64,000 nt of DNA, taken from the NCBI GenBank assembly GCA_030066975.1, contig JASJAO010000010.1:26719-90718 (forward strand), read 5' to 3'. This DNA comes from Henriciella sp. Its GTDB lineage: Bacteria > Pseudomonadota > Alphaproteobacteria > Caulobacterales > Hyphomonadaceae. A program made the position numbers and the translations under genes. Positions 7,888 to 16,787 of the stretch are shown here, piece by piece. How positions within the stretch are numbered: the first letter of the stretch is position 1; every line of letters begins with the position of its first letter. The notes under the pieces are model-generated. The model was given only the letters and a program-made list of their open reading frames with translations. It had not been told where the DNA came from and ran no database searches.

Positions 7888-9318
7888 ATGAAAGAGTATC
7901 TACAGTTTTATATCAATGGCGAATGGGTCGATCCGGAAACGCCGCGGACATTGGATATCGAAAACCCGGCAACCGAAGAAGCGTTCGCAAAGATTTCACT
8001 GGGCTCTGGCGCGGATGTCGACAAAGCCGTCGCTGCAGCCAAGGCCGCTTTCCCGTCCTTTTCCACGACAAGCGTCGAATATCGCGCTGAATTGCTCGAC
8101 AAGATTGCCGCCGGATTGCAGGCACGGATGCCGGAGCTTGCTGAAGCGATTTCCTCGGAAATGGGCGCGCCGATGTGGCTCGCCAATGCTGCTCAGGTGC
8201 CGGCGGGTCTCGGTCATTTTGCTGTAACCGCAGGCGTGTTGCGCAATTACGAGTTTGAAGAAATGAAGGGCTCGACCCTGCTGCGCAAGGAGCCGATCGG
8301 AGTTTGCGGTTTCATCACGCCCTGGAATTGGCCGCTGAACCAGATCGCCTGTAAAGTCGCGCCAGCCCTAGCAGCCGGTTGCACCATGGTTCTGAAACCT
8401 TCGGAAATTGCTCCGCTCGATGCGATGATCCTGACAGAAGTGATGCATGAAGCAGGCGTCCCGGCAGGTGTGTTCAACCTGGTGAACGGCGACGGCCCCG
8501 GGGTTGGCGCAACGCTTTCAGCGCATCCGGATGTCGATATGATGAGCTTTACCGGCTCAACCCGAGCTGGTGTTCTGGTGGCCCAGGCCGCTGCACCGAC
8601 CGTGAAGCGCGTGGCGCAGGAATTGGGCGGAAAATCCCCGAATATCGTCCTTCCGGAAGCTGATCTGCAGAGAGCGGTCGCAGGGGGTGTGATGCAGATG
8701 ATGACCAATTCGGGTCAATCCTGTAACGCCCCATCGCGCATGTTTGTGCCGCTGGAGAAGAATGAAGAGGCGATGCAGATTGCGGCCGCAGCGGCGAATG
8801 CTGTGAAAGTCCAGATGCCCGCCGAGGCCGAGCGCGGCGCGATTGGGCCGATCTCCAACGCCAACCAATATGCCAAGGTTCAGGACCTGATCCAGAAAGG
8901 CATTGATGAAGGCGCGACTCTGGTGGCGGGTGGTACGGGGCGACCCGAAGGGCTTAATCGCGGCTATTTTGCGCGCCCGACCGTGTTCGGCAATGTCACC
9001 AATGACATGACAATTGCGCGCGAGGAGATTTTTGGGCCAGTCCTGGTGATGATCCCGTATGAGGACGTCGATAGCGCCGTCGAGATGGCAAATGATACCG
9101 AATACGGTCTTGCAGGTTACGTACAGGGGCCGCAGGACCAGGCTTTGACTGTCGCCAATCGCATTCGCGCCGGACAGATCAGCGTGAACGGACCGGGCCC
9201 GGATTTCAACGCCCCGTTTGGCGGCTATAAAGCCTCCGGCAATGGCCGCGAATGGGGAGCGCACGGCTTTGAGGAATTCCTCGAAGTCAAAGCCGTCCTC
9301 GGCGCAAGTGCGGCCTAG
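7888..9318 (+). CDS. NAD(P)-dependent aldehyde dehydrogenase
   Basis: 476 residues, the standard ALDH length. The cofactor/catalytic signatures are complete: FITPWNWPLNQI, FTGSTRAG, general base Glu245 in QELGGKSPN, and nucleophile Cys279 in NSGQSCNAPS. The closing GGYKASGNGREWG is typical of the broad-specificity class that oxidises aliphatic or aromatic aldehydes to acids. A GGGAG site precedes the ATG. The 3' end overlaps the convergent sugar dehydrogenase gene by four bases. The substrate cannot be read from sequence. Confidence 0.93.
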   Translation: MKEYLQFYINGEWVDPETPRTLDIENPATEEAFAKISLGSGADVDKAVAAAKAAFPSFSTTSVEYRAELLDKIAAGLQARMPELAEAISSEMGAPMWLANAAQVPAGLGHFAVTAGVLRNYEFEEMKGSTLLRKEPIGVCGFITPWNWPLNQIACKVAPALAAGCTMVLKPSEIAPLDAMILTEVMHEAGVPAGVFNLVNGDGPGVGATLSAHPDVDMMSFTGSTRAGVLVAQAAAPTVKRVAQELGGKSPNIVLPEADLQRAVAGGVMQMMTNSGQSCNAPSRMFVPLEKNEEAMQIAAAAANAVKVQMPAEAERGAIGPISNANQYAKVQDLIQKGIDEGATLVAGGTGRPEGLNRGYFARPTVFGNVTNDMTIAREEIFGPVLVMIPYEDVDSAVEMANDTEYGLAGYVQGPQDQALTVANRIRAGQISVNGPGPDFNAPFGGYKASGNGREWGAHGFEEFLEVKAVLGASAA

Positions 9319-10841
9319 GGCTGTTCTTCAATCCGAAACACATCTCCATTGAGGCCGACAATGTAAAGATTGCCGGCCTCATCTTCGCCGAAACTCGAAA
9401 TTGATGCGAGCGTTCCGGCGTCTGGCACCAGTTGCTCGTTGAGCCGCACAAATTGGTCCGCCGAAACAGTCTGTCCGACGATCAGATCGTCAACCGGGAC
9501 CGCCCAGATGTTTTCGGTCGAGAAATCAGCAAAGACATAGTGATCCTGGATCGCATCGATCCCGCCGCGATGCACGTATCCACCGGTAATGGAATTGCCC
9601 TGCGTAGGGCCTGACCCATGGAAGTATTCTGCGACCGGATCGGTAAAGGCGGCCTGATCAGGGCCCTCGAAATCCTGCGTGCCTTCCTGTTCGTTCCAGC
9701 CATAATTCGCGCCGACATCGCCTGATCTTAGTCGGTTGATCTCCTCAACGGCGCCTTGCCCGACATCGGCTAGGAAGAGGTCTCCGGTAACAGAATCGAA
9801 GCTTGCGCGATAAGGATTGCGAAGGCCGAGTGCGAAAATCTCTTCTCGTCCATTTGTGCCGTCAAAGGCATTGCCTGCGGGGATGGCATAATCCCGTGTT
9901 GGATCGCTGGGAAACGCGTCAGTTGAGACATCAATGCGAAGCACTTTCCCAAGCAGTGAGTTCGGGTTCTGAGCAAAATCACTGGGATCGCCCGAGCCGC
10001 CGCCGTCACCGGTTGGAACAAAGAGCAGATTGTCTTCTGAAAACCCGATCCATCCGGCGTTATGATTGGTGTCCGGCTGCGCGAAAGTCAGGATTATATC
10101 CGCGGTCGACGGGTCTGCCTGAGAGGAAGAGCCTGTAAACATGAGATAACGGCGGATTTCCGTGTCGCCGGAGGGGTTTGTAACGTTCACGTAGAAGGCC
10201 CGATCGCTCGCAAAGTCAGGTGAGAACGCAAATCCAAGCAATCCACCTTCACCTGCGGCAGAAATGCTGGGCGACACGTCAAGAAAGTCGACCGTGTCAA
10301 TCAGTCCTGTATCCGGGTCCAACAGGCGAATGCGTCCCCCTTTTTCGAGAACCAGTACGTCAGACGACCCCGGTAGACCAATCAAAAAGAGGGGTTGATT
10401 GAAGCCGCTGCCCACTCGCCGCAATGCCAGATCCTCGGCGACGTCAAGAATGCTGATATCGACACTGAATTGCACGGTCAGCCCACTTGAGTCGCGAATT
10501 TCAAACGTGATCGTGTAGACATTGTCACCATTGCCGTCTGTCGGCATTTCAAAGTCGAAACCCTCGGTGCTTGAGACCGTTAAAGAGGTTAAGTCTATGT
10601 CAAAGGCATCTTCGTCTCCGCCGGGCACAACCGACGCGGAAACCGCGTCCCCGTCTGGATCAGAGACGGTCAGTGTGTAGAGCGTCCCGCTCGTATTTTC
10701 ATCGATGGAGACCTGCGCCGATGAGGATACGATCGGCGCGCGATTGCCAGTTGCTTCAGGACTGGACCCCGATCCCCCGCCGCAAGCGGAGAGACCAAGT
10801 AGCGCTGACGCAAATCCAAAGGCTCTTAAAGTCTGGGACAC
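9315..10841 (-). CDS. PQQ-dependent sugar dehydrogenase-like lipoprotein with cadherin-like N-domain
   Basis: About 508 residues. I place the start at GTG 10841 because GGAGG lies seven bases upstream; a TTG at 10856 is the longer alternative. The lipobox LSAC puts the lipid-bearing Cys at residue 20. A cadherin-like beta domain follows (SDPDGDAVSASVV), then a glucose/sorbosone dehydrogenase beta-propeller: FNQPLFLIGLPG, the catalytic-His region TNHNAGWIGFSEDN, GDLFLADVGQG, NYGWNEQEG. This family oxidises aldoses with PQQ in the periplasm. Outer-membrane or periplasmic anchoring is inferred. It overlaps the 3' end of the aldehyde dehydrogenase gene. Confidence 0.88.
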   Translation of the reverse strand: MSQTLRAFGFASALLGLSACGGGSGSSPEATGNRAPIVSSSAQVSIDENTSGTLYTLTVSDPDGDAVSASVVPGGDEDAFDIDLTSLTVSSTEGFDFEMPTDGNGDNVYTITFEIRDSSGLTVQFSVDISILDVAEDLALRRVGSGFNQPLFLIGLPGSSDVLVLEKGGRIRLLDPDTGLIDTVDFLDVSPSISAAGEGGLLGFAFSPDFASDRAFYVNVTNPSGDTEIRRYLMFTGSSSQADPSTADIILTFAQPDTNHNAGWIGFSEDNLLFVPTGDGGGSGDPSDFAQNPNSLLGKVLRIDVSTDAFPSDPTRDYAIPAGNAFDGTNGREEIFALGLRNPYRASFDSVTGDLFLADVGQGAVEEINRLRSGDVGANYGWNEQEGTQDFEGPDQAAFTDPVAEYFHGSGPTQGNSITGGYVHRGGIDAIQDHYVFADFSTENIWAVPVDDLIVGQTVSADQFVRLNEQLVPDAGTLASISSFGEDEAGNLYIVGLNGDVFRIEEQP

Positions 10842-10928
10842 AGCCTCTACCTCCAATGAACCCAGCCCAACTAAGGTAGAAGGCTGAATGTATGCAATTT
10901 AACTCAAGTTCAGAAGCTCGCGTGTCAA

Positions 10929-10961
10929 ATACAACCGTTTGTTTTTGCAGTCTGGTTGTAT
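10929..10961. promoter_or_regulatory. Inverted repeat between sugar dehydrogenase and mscS
   Basis: ATACAACC (10929-10936) and GGTTGTAT (10954-10961) are perfect complements separated by 17 bases in the divergent intergenic region. It may be an operator for either gene; no regulator can be assigned. Confidence 0.3.
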
Positions 10962-10981
10962 CTCGTTCATGATGCAGACAG

Positions 10982-11003
10982 GGTCAGCTTTGGTAAGCTG
11001 ACC
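10982..11003 (+). promoter_or_regulatory. Perfect hairpin in the leader of mscS
   Basis: GGTCAGCTT, loop TGGT, AAGCTGACC: a 9-bp perfect stem ending 23 bases before the mscS start. It is followed by GAGACAAGAAAAGGGGG, not by a T-run, so it is unlikely to be a terminator. It is either a repressor palindrome or a 5' leader stem. Confidence 0.45.
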
Positions 11004-11026
11004 GAGACAAGAAAAGGGGGTTGTTT

Positions 11027-11842
11027 ATGGAAGACTTTATCGACAATTACGGGCCGATGGCGGTGTCGTGGGGGACCAATCTGCTGATTGCGTTGCTGAT
11101 CCTGATCATCGGCTATTGGATTGCCGGGCGAGCGAGCAAATTCGTTCGAGGGCTTGGTGCCAAGTATGAGAAACTCGACAGCACGCTGTTCAATTTTCTG
11201 GGCAGTGTGGTGCGCTATGTCATCCTGGCCTTTGTCTTCATCGCGGTTCTGAACCGGTTCGGGGTGCAGACCACCTCGATCATTGCGCTGCTCGGTGCGG
11301 CCGGTCTGGCGGTCGGTCTGGCGCTGCAGGGGGCGATGTCCAACCTGGCCGCGGGCGTGATGCTGATGATCTTCCGGCCCTATAAGGCAGGCGATTTCAT
11401 CGATGCAGCGGGCAATTTCGGCAATGTTCAGGAAATCTCCCTGTTTACCACCGTCTTGCGCACCTTTGATCACCAGCAGATCATCATCCCCAACAGTGAG
11501 ATCTGGGGCCAGCAAATTGTCAATCACAGCCACCACCCGGTGCGCGGGGTCGAGATGACGTTCGGCGTGTCTTACGATTCCGATATCGACAAGACCCGTG
11601 AGGTGATTGCGAAAGTGTTTGAAGACCATCCGCTGATCCTGAATGACCCGGCGCCGGATATCGCCGTTTCAGAACTGAATGACAGCTCTGTTGATTTCAT
11701 TACGCGACCGTTTGTTAAGGGTGAGCACTGGTTTGATGTGCGCTATTCCGTGCCCGAAGCGGTGAAGAAAGCACTGGATGAGGCCGGGATCGAAATCCCC
11801 TTCCCGCATCGCAAGGTCATCCTGTTCCAGGGCGACAAGTAA
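11027..11842 (+). CDS. Small-conductance mechanosensitive channel (MscS family)
   Basis: 271 residues, the size of the minimal MscS. Start ATG 11027 follows a G-rich site (AAAAGGGGG) at proper distance. There are three membrane segments in the first 100 residues; the pore helix is Gly/Ala rich (LLGAAGLAVGLALQGAMSNLAAG) and leads into the beta domain (FRPYKAGDFIDAAGNFGNVQEI, PNSEIWGQQIVNHS). The C-terminal vestibule domain ends in IPFPHRKVILFQG. The channel opens under membrane tension to release solutes on osmotic downshock. Transcribed alone. Confidence 0.95.
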   Translation: MEDFIDNYGPMAVSWGTNLLIALLILIIGYWIAGRASKFVRGLGAKYEKLDSTLFNFLGSVVRYVILAFVFIAVLNRFGVQTTSIIALLGAAGLAVGLALQGAMSNLAAGVMLMIFRPYKAGDFIDAAGNFGNVQEISLFTTVLRTFDHQQIIIPNSEIWGQQIVNHSHHPVRGVEMTFGVSYDSDIDKTREVIAKVFEDHPLILNDPAPDIAVSELNDSSVDFITRPFVKGEHWFDVRYSVPEAVKKALDEAGIEIPFPHRKVILFQGDK

Positions 11843-11917
11843 CGCCGGGGTACGGCTTGCAAGGCATCGCTGTGTGTTCAATCTGAAGCATAATAGCTGC
11901 AGACAAGGACCACGGCG

Positions 11918-12532
11918 ATGACCCTGAAAATCCACCATCTTAATGCGTCGCGTTCCCAGCGCATTGTCTGGCTGCTGGAAGAGCTTGGGACGCCGCATGA
12001 GGTCGTTCACTACCAACGCAATTCCGAGACCGGGCTTGCCCCGCCGGAGCTGCTCAACTTCCACCCGATGGGTAAGTCACCGCTGCTCGAACATGATGGG
12101 GTGGTGATCGCCGAAACCGGAGCGATTGCTGAGTATTTGCTCGCCAAGTTTGACCCCGATCACAAGCTGCACCCGCGGTCGGACTCGGCTGAGTTTCCGC
12201 GCTATCTGGAATGGCTGCATGCGGCCGAAGGGGCAATCTTTTTACCGGGCCTGATGGGCTTCTACCTTATGAATTCCGGTCTTTCTGATCACGATCTCGC
12301 GAGCCGCATGGGGGCGGAAGCGGTGAAGGCAGCCGGTACAATCGAAGCGCACCTGTCCAAACACGCCTATTTTGCTGGAGATACGTTCACCGCCGCAGAT
12401 TGCCTTATGGGCTTCCAGATCGGATCAATGAAGACCACAGGACGCTTGCCGACGGGCTCTGCGACAGCGGCCTGGCTCGACAAGATGCAGGCCAGACCGG
12501 CCTTCCAGAGAACGTTGGCCGTCGGCATCTAG
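11918..12532 (+). CDS. Glutathione S-transferase
   Basis: 204 residues. The thioredoxin-like N-domain has HHLNASRSQRIVWLLEEL, with a Ser that is probably the catalytic residue, and the glutathione contact MGKSPLLEHDGVVIAETGAIAEYL. The helical C-domain has FTAADCLMGFQIG. Conjugates glutathione to electrophiles in the cytosol; the specific substrate is unknown. It stands between mscS and a lipoprotein gene with its own leader. gshB, which makes its cosubstrate, is about 5.4 kb away. Confidence 0.92.
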   Translation: MTLKIHHLNASRSQRIVWLLEELGTPHEVVHYQRNSETGLAPPELLNFHPMGKSPLLEHDGVVIAETGAIAEYLLAKFDPDHKLHPRSDSAEFPRYLEWLHAAEGAIFLPGLMGFYLMNSGLSDHDLASRMGAEAVKAAGTIEAHLSKHAYFAGDTFTAADCLMGFQIGSMKTTGRLPTGSATAAWLDKMQARPAFQRTLAVGI

Positions 12533-12628
12533 GTGCGACGATAGACCCTCCGATCACGATTATTTAACTGGCGTTCAGCTTGCATATATTAACACAGTGT
12601 GAATTCTGGCGTCATGAGGAGCAAGCAA

Positions 12629-13216
12629 ATGTCCCTGTTCAAAGCGATTGCCGCGAGCGTCGCCTTCGCAGCCCTGGCCGCCTGTGCGACGTCCACACCG
12701 TACCAGGCTGCGGACGGCGGGAAACGCGGCTATACAAACCAGCAGATTGAATCTGATCGCTGGCGGGTCACGTTTAATGGCAACAGTCTCACCGATCGTG
12801 AGACGGTGGAAACTTATCTCCTGTATCGCGCAGCAGAGCTGACCGATCAGGAAGGCTATGATTATTTTCGGGTGGTCCAGCGTGAAACAGACGCAGAGCG
12901 ACGCCTTGTTGAAACCGGCTTTGGCGCCGATCCGTTTTATTCACATTTCTACTGCGACTACAGGTTCTATGGCCGGGCGGGGCGCTTGTACGGCTATCCG
13001 CGCGGATTTTACGGTCGTTCACGGCTGGGATATCGCGGTCATTATTATCACGACCCGTTCTGGGGCCACTCATATGATGTGCGCGAGATCGTCCGCTATG
13101 AGGCGATCGCAGAGATCAAACTTGGTCGAGGTGAAAAACCGGATGATGCGGCTTACTTCAATGCCGACGAGGTTTTGATGAACCTGGCGGGCCGCATTCA
13201 GCGCCCTGAAGCGTAA
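12629..13216 (+). CDS. CC0125/CC1285 family lipoprotein
   Basis: 195 residues. ATG 12629 is chosen because GAGGA lies eight bases upstream and a normal lipoprotein signal follows (MSLFKAIAASVAFAALAAC, lipid Cys at residue 19). The conserved part is ESDRWRVTFNGNSLTDRETVETYLLYRAAEL, then GYDYFRVVQRET. A Tyr/Gly/Arg-rich middle (RFYGRAGRLYGYPRGFYGR) is typical of this Caulobacter-type family, whose function is unknown. Envelope location is inferred from the lipobox. A terminator follows directly. Confidence 0.88.
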   Translation: MSLFKAIAASVAFAALAACATSTPYQAADGGKRGYTNQQIESDRWRVTFNGNSLTDRETVETYLLYRAAELTDQEGYDYFRVVQRETDAERRLVETGFGADPFYSHFYCDYRFYGRAGRLYGYPRGFYGRSRLGYRGHYYHDPFWGHSYDVREIVRYEAIAEIKLGRGEKPDDAAYFNADEVLMNLAGRIQRPEA

Positions 13217-13239
13217 GTTCTAACTGAGACGATTAAAAA

Positions 13240-13271
13240 AAGCCGACCTCGCATTGAGGTCGGCTTTGCTT
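13240..13271 (+). terminator. Rho-independent terminator
   Basis: Stem AGCCGACCTC (13241-13250), loop GCATT, GAGGTCGGCTT, with an A-run before and TTTGCTTTT after. The symmetry of A-run and T-run suits both the lipoprotein gene and the convergent SDR gene. Confidence 0.88.
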
Positions 13272-13288
13272 TTGAGGTGTCAGTCTGG

Positions 13289-14068
13289 TTAGCGCGGTGC
13301 CATACGGATTGCGCCGTCAAGGCGGACATCCTCGCCGTTGAAATAGCCGTTCTTGCACATCTCCACGGCCAGCGAGGCGAATTCGTCCGGATTGCCGAGA
13401 CGCGCCGGATTGGGAACGGAGGCAGCGAGCGCTTGTTTTACATTGTCAGGGGCGCCCTGCATCAGCGGCGTGTCAAAAATGCCAGGCAGGATCGTGTTCA
13501 CGCGCACCAACTCACGCGCAAGATCCCGCGCGATGGGCAGGGTCATGCCGACCACCCCGCCTTTGGACGCGGAATAGGCCGCCTGTCCCATCTGGCCATC
13601 TTCTGCGGCGACGGAGGCGGTATTGACGATCGCACCGCGCTCGCCATTGATCGGGTCGAGCGTCAACATGCCAGCTGCCGACTTCGCGATACAGCGGAAC
13701 GTGCCGACCAGATTGATCTGAATGATCAGATTGAATGCATCAAGCGGGAAATGCTTGATTTCGCCGGTCTTGCGGTCGCGTCCGGCGGTCTTGGCGGCAT
13801 TGCCGGTACCGGCACAGTTGATCAGGATCCGTTCCTGACCGATGGAGGCGCGGGCCTTTTCAAAGCCGGCGTCGACGGACTCGTCTGACGTGACATTGAC
13901 GTTGCAGAACACCCCGCCAATCTCGCTCGCCATCGCTTCGCCTTTTTCTTCGTTAAGATCGAACAGAGCGACTTTAACCCCGTGACTGGCGAGCAGGCGT
14001 GCTGTGGCCGCGCCGAGCCCCGAAGCGCCACCGGTCACAACAGCGGAAATGTTTGAATTGAGTTCCAT
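13289..14068 (-). CDS. Short-chain dehydrogenase, type II 3-hydroxyacyl-CoA dehydrogenase-like
   Basis: 259 residues. The start is set at ATG 14068 because GGGAGA lies six bases upstream; a longer frame to 14146 lacks this. The Rossmann motif is VVTGGASGLGAATA; the catalytic Ser-Tyr-Lys set is in NTASVAAEDGQMGQAAYSASK. The order SVAAEDGQ(M/I)GQAAY is that of the HSD17B10-type 3-hydroxyacyl-CoA dehydrogenases, which act in fatty-acid or branched-chain degradation. Converges on the lipoprotein gene through a shared terminator and diverges from the DUF1232 gene. Confidence 0.9.
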   Translation of the reverse strand: MELNSNISAVVTGGASGLGAATARLLASHGVKVALFDLNEEKGEAMASEIGGVFCNVNVTSDESVDAGFEKARASIGQERILINCAGTGNAAKTAGRDRKTGEIKHFPLDAFNLIIQINLVGTFRCIAKSAAGMLTLDPINGERGAIVNTASVAAEDGQMGQAAYSASKGGVVGMTLPIARDLARELVRVNTILPGIFDTPLMQGAPDNVKQALAASVPNPARLGNPDEFASLAVEMCKNGYFNGEDVRLDGAIRMAPR

Positions 14069-14127
14069 GATAATCTCCCGAAAACGTGCTATTGAGAGGG
14101 ACTTAGAAGGAAGGATGCAGCTGGCCA

Positions 14128-14541
14128 ATGTCTGACCCAACGGCAATCATCATTGAAAATGGGGAATCTGTTCCGACTCAATTGCCAATCCCGACGGAAA
14201 AGCAGACGCGCCGGACAAAACGCAAGGTGCTGCCGAAACTTCTACGGGTGGCCGGGCAGATCCCGTTCGCTGAAGATGTGGCGGCAGCCTATTACTGCGC
14301 TGTAGATTCCGAAACGCCGCGCAAGGCCAAGCTGGTCCTGTTTGCGGCGCTCGGATACTTTGTTCTGCCGATCGATGCGGTGCCGGACGTTCTGGCGGGC
14401 CTCGGATTCTCAGATGATGCCGCCGTCTTGACGACGGCGATTGGTGTCGTCGGCATGCACATCAAACCGACGCACCGCTATGCAGCGCAGCGTCTCTTGC
14501 GGCTACCGAACCGGTCGACACCGCCTGCGGATCGGAATTAG
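14128..14541 (+). CDS. DUF1232 (YkvA-like) membrane protein
   Basis: 137 residues. The DUF1232 core is AAYYCAVDSETPRKAKLVLFAALGYFVLPIDAVPDV, with the hallmark Pro-x-Asp-x-x-Pro-Asp, followed by GFSDDAAVLTTAI. One or two membrane helices are predicted. The first 45 residues are polar and basic (EKQTRRTKRKVLPKLL). Function of the family is not known. Divergent from the SDR gene, with 59 bases between starts. Confidence 0.88.
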   Translation: MSDPTAIIIENGESVPTQLPIPTEKQTRRTKRKVLPKLLRVAGQIPFAEDVAAAYYCAVDSETPRKAKLVLFAALGYFVLPIDAVPDVLAGLGFSDDAAVLTTAIGVVGMHIKPTHRYAAQRLLRLPNRSTPPADRN

Positions 14542-14550
14542 AGCTGGCGT

Positions 14551-15867
14551 CTAACCAACCGGGGTGACGAAGCTGTCGGCAACGGGGCGGACTTCACGAA
14601 CGCCTTCCTCTGCACGCGGATCGATTTCCATGATGGCCAGTGAGCGTTCGACCAAACCGTCGGAGCGGAAGCGGAACAGCCCGTTCACGCCGGCAAATCC
14701 GTCCGGATGGGTGAGTTCTTCTACGGTCAAGTCACCATCACGTCCCAGCGCCATGGCAAGCGCCGCCGCATCATAAGCGAGGGCAGCAAGCGAAGTTGGA
14801 CTGCGGCCATACTGGCGGGAATAGCGATTGCTGAAATCATCCATTTCGATCATCGGTGGGGCCGGAAACCAGGCTCCGTTCAGACTGGGTTCTCGCCAGA
14901 CGGCCGGATCATTCCAGCCGCCCACACCGAGCATTCTGACGACGCGTGTATCCACACCATGATAAGCGAGCAGGGGCGCAATCCGGCGCAGGCGGTTGCC
15001 GCGCTCTGGCACTAGTACAGCGACCCGGCGACCGGCCTCTGCGGCGGCTGCGACCGACGTTGCGAAATACTCGGCTTCAAAGTTCGGATTGACGGAATCG
15101 GCGGGATAAAAGCCAGAGGCGATCATCCGGCCTCCGCTTTGAGCCACTTCAATCTGCATCGCGCGTTCAATTTTCTGGCCGAGCGCGCTTTGTGGGCCGA
15201 AAAAGGCAAAATCGTCATACCCTTGCAAGCTGGCATAGCGGATGATTTCAGCGACTTCGGCTTCCGGCGCGATTGATGCGAGCCAGGTGCCGCCGCCGGC
15301 CACACTGCTATCATTGGAGAATGACACAATCGGCACGCCTTCGATCGCGGTGATGGTGCGAACCGGGTCGACATTTGCACCGAACAGCGGGCCGAGCACA
15401 ATGTCGGCGCCGTTAGCGACCAGTTCGTCAGCGACTTGCAGGGCCGTCGCTTGCGATCCCCGTGTATCTTTGGGCAGGATGACGAAATTGTCGCCCACGC
15501 TATCGAAGAGGGCAAGCTCAATCGCGGCGAGCATACCCTCGGTTTGTGTGCGCACATTTGCGCGGCGGTCCGAAAACGGCAGCATCACACCTGCACGGAC
15601 CAAATCTTCACGGCCTTCAAGATGCGGCGGGGTGTAATCGACCGGCGCGCTATACTCCTCTTCCAGGTCTTCGAGATCCTCTTCTGCAACTTCGGTTGAA
15701 GGATCGATTGGACCGGTTTCACCGGTTGGGTCGACACGCGGTTTTCCGGACGAAATCGGGCCCACTGGTCCCGGTGATGTTGTGGTACAGCCAGCCACGG
15801 ATAGAACGGCTGCGAAAAACAGGCTTGGCGCGAGGCGCTTGAAGCGCGATGCTGACATCAATGTCAT
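14551..15867 (-). CDS. Penicillin-binding protein activator (LppC/LpoA-like lipoprotein)
   Basis: About 438 residues from ATG 15867 (GAAGG upstream). Lipobox VAGC gives an outer-membrane lipoprotein. A Pro/Gly and acidic linker (EVAEEDLEDLEEEYSAP) leads into a periplasmic-binding-protein-like domain (RAGVMLPFSDRRANVR, ADIVLGPLFGANVDPV, VPIVSFSND). The family activates bifunctional penicillin-binding proteins; the alphaproteobacterial members lack LpoA's long N-domain, as here. Its 5' end overlaps that of divergent rsmI, the usual neighbour in proteobacteria. Confidence 0.88.
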   Translation of the reverse strand: MTLMSASRFKRLAPSLFFAAVLSVAGCTTTSPGPVGPISSGKPRVDPTGETGPIDPSTEVAEEDLEDLEEEYSAPVDYTPPHLEGREDLVRAGVMLPFSDRRANVRTQTEGMLAAIELALFDSVGDNFVILPKDTRGSQATALQVADELVANGADIVLGPLFGANVDPVRTITAIEGVPIVSFSNDSSVAGGGTWLASIAPEAEVAEIIRYASLQGYDDFAFFGPQSALGQKIERAMQIEVAQSGGRMIASGFYPADSVNPNFEAEYFATSVAAAAEAGRRVAVLVPERGNRLRRIAPLLAYHGVDTRVVRMLGVGGWNDPAVWREPSLNGAWFPAPPMIEMDDFSNRYSRQYGRSPTSLAALAYDAAALAMALGRDGDLTVEELTHPDGFAGVNGLFRFRSDGLVERSLAIMEIDPRAEEGVREVRPVADSFVTPVG

Positions 15868-16787
15868 CTGAAATACCTTCTTCAAAGTCGTCGCCGGACA
15901 TCGGCGCCTCACGGGGTCAGCCAGACTCTAAAACCGGGGCTGCGCGCACGCAACCGCTCGATGCGGGCCTGTATGTTGTTTCCACACCGATCGGCAATCT
16001 TCGCGACATTACCCTTCGCGCTCTGGACACGTTGCAGAGCGTCGATGAGGTGCTTGCAGAAGACACCCGCGTGGCGCGGCGACTGTTAGATACGTACGAT
16101 ATTCGTGCGAAAGTCAGTCCCTATCATGACCATAATGGGGCGCAGCGCCGACCCGAGATCCTGCAGCGGCTGGAAGCGGGCGCGGCGATCGCCTTGATCA
16201 GCGATGCCGGCACACCGCTTGTTTCTGATCCGGGGTGGAAGCTGGTCCATGATGCACTTGAACACGGTATTAAAGTGATCCCGGTGCCTGGCGCTTCTGC
16301 GGTACTGGCCGGGCTTGTGGCGAGTGGGGTGGCGAGCGACCGTTTCATGTTTTGTGGGTTTCTACCGGCAAAATCTGCGGCGCGGCAAAAAGAAGCCCGT
16401 GCGCTCGCCGAGGTCGAGGCGAGTCTGGTTTTCTATGAAAGCGGTCCGCGTTTGGCCGCAAGCCTTGCGGATCTGGCTGAGGTGATGGGAGAAGCTCGTG
16501 ACGCGGCAGTCGCGCGGGAGCTGACCAAACTGTTTGAAGAAACCCGGCGCGGTACGCTGGGTGAGCTCGCGGCGCATTATGCCGAGGCAGGCGCGCCGAA
16601 AGGCGAAATCGTGCTGCTCGTCGGGCCGCCGCAAGTTCAGCAGGTGACACCAGAGCAGCTCGACGCTGCCTTGTATGCAGCGCTGCAATCTGGATCGGTG
16701 AAGGCGGCCGCTGCCGAAGTGGCCGAATTGCTCGGCGTGCCGAGGCGGGAGGCCTATCAGCGGGCTCTGCAGCTGAAGAATGGCTAA
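15849..16787 (+). CDS. rsmI: 16S rRNA (cytidine1402-2'-O)-methyltransferase RsmI
   Basis: 312 residues. The tetrapyrrole-methylase fold starts at GLYVVSTPIGNLRDITLRALDTL and continues LAEDTRVARRLL, ALISDAGTPLVSDPG, VPGASAVLAGLVASG. It methylates the ribose of C1402 in the decoding centre with SAM. A 38-residue polar N-extension precedes the conserved region; ATG 15849 or 15861 may be the true start, and both lie inside the 5' end of the divergent lipoprotein gene. Overlaps yraN by eight bases. Confidence 0.95.
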   Translation: MLTSMSSEIPSSKSSPDIGASRGQPDSKTGAARTQPLDAGLYVVSTPIGNLRDITLRALDTLQSVDEVLAEDTRVARRLLDTYDIRAKVSPYHDHNGAQRRPEILQRLEAGAAIALISDAGTPLVSDPGWKLVHDALEHGIKVIPVPGASAVLAGLVASGVASDRFMFCGFLPAKSAARQKEARALAEVEASLVFYESGPRLAASLADLAEVMGEARDAAVARELTKLFEETRRGTLGELAAHYAEAGAPKGEIVLLVGPPQVQQVTPEQLDAALYAALQSGSVKAAAAEVAELLGVPRREAYQRALQLKNG

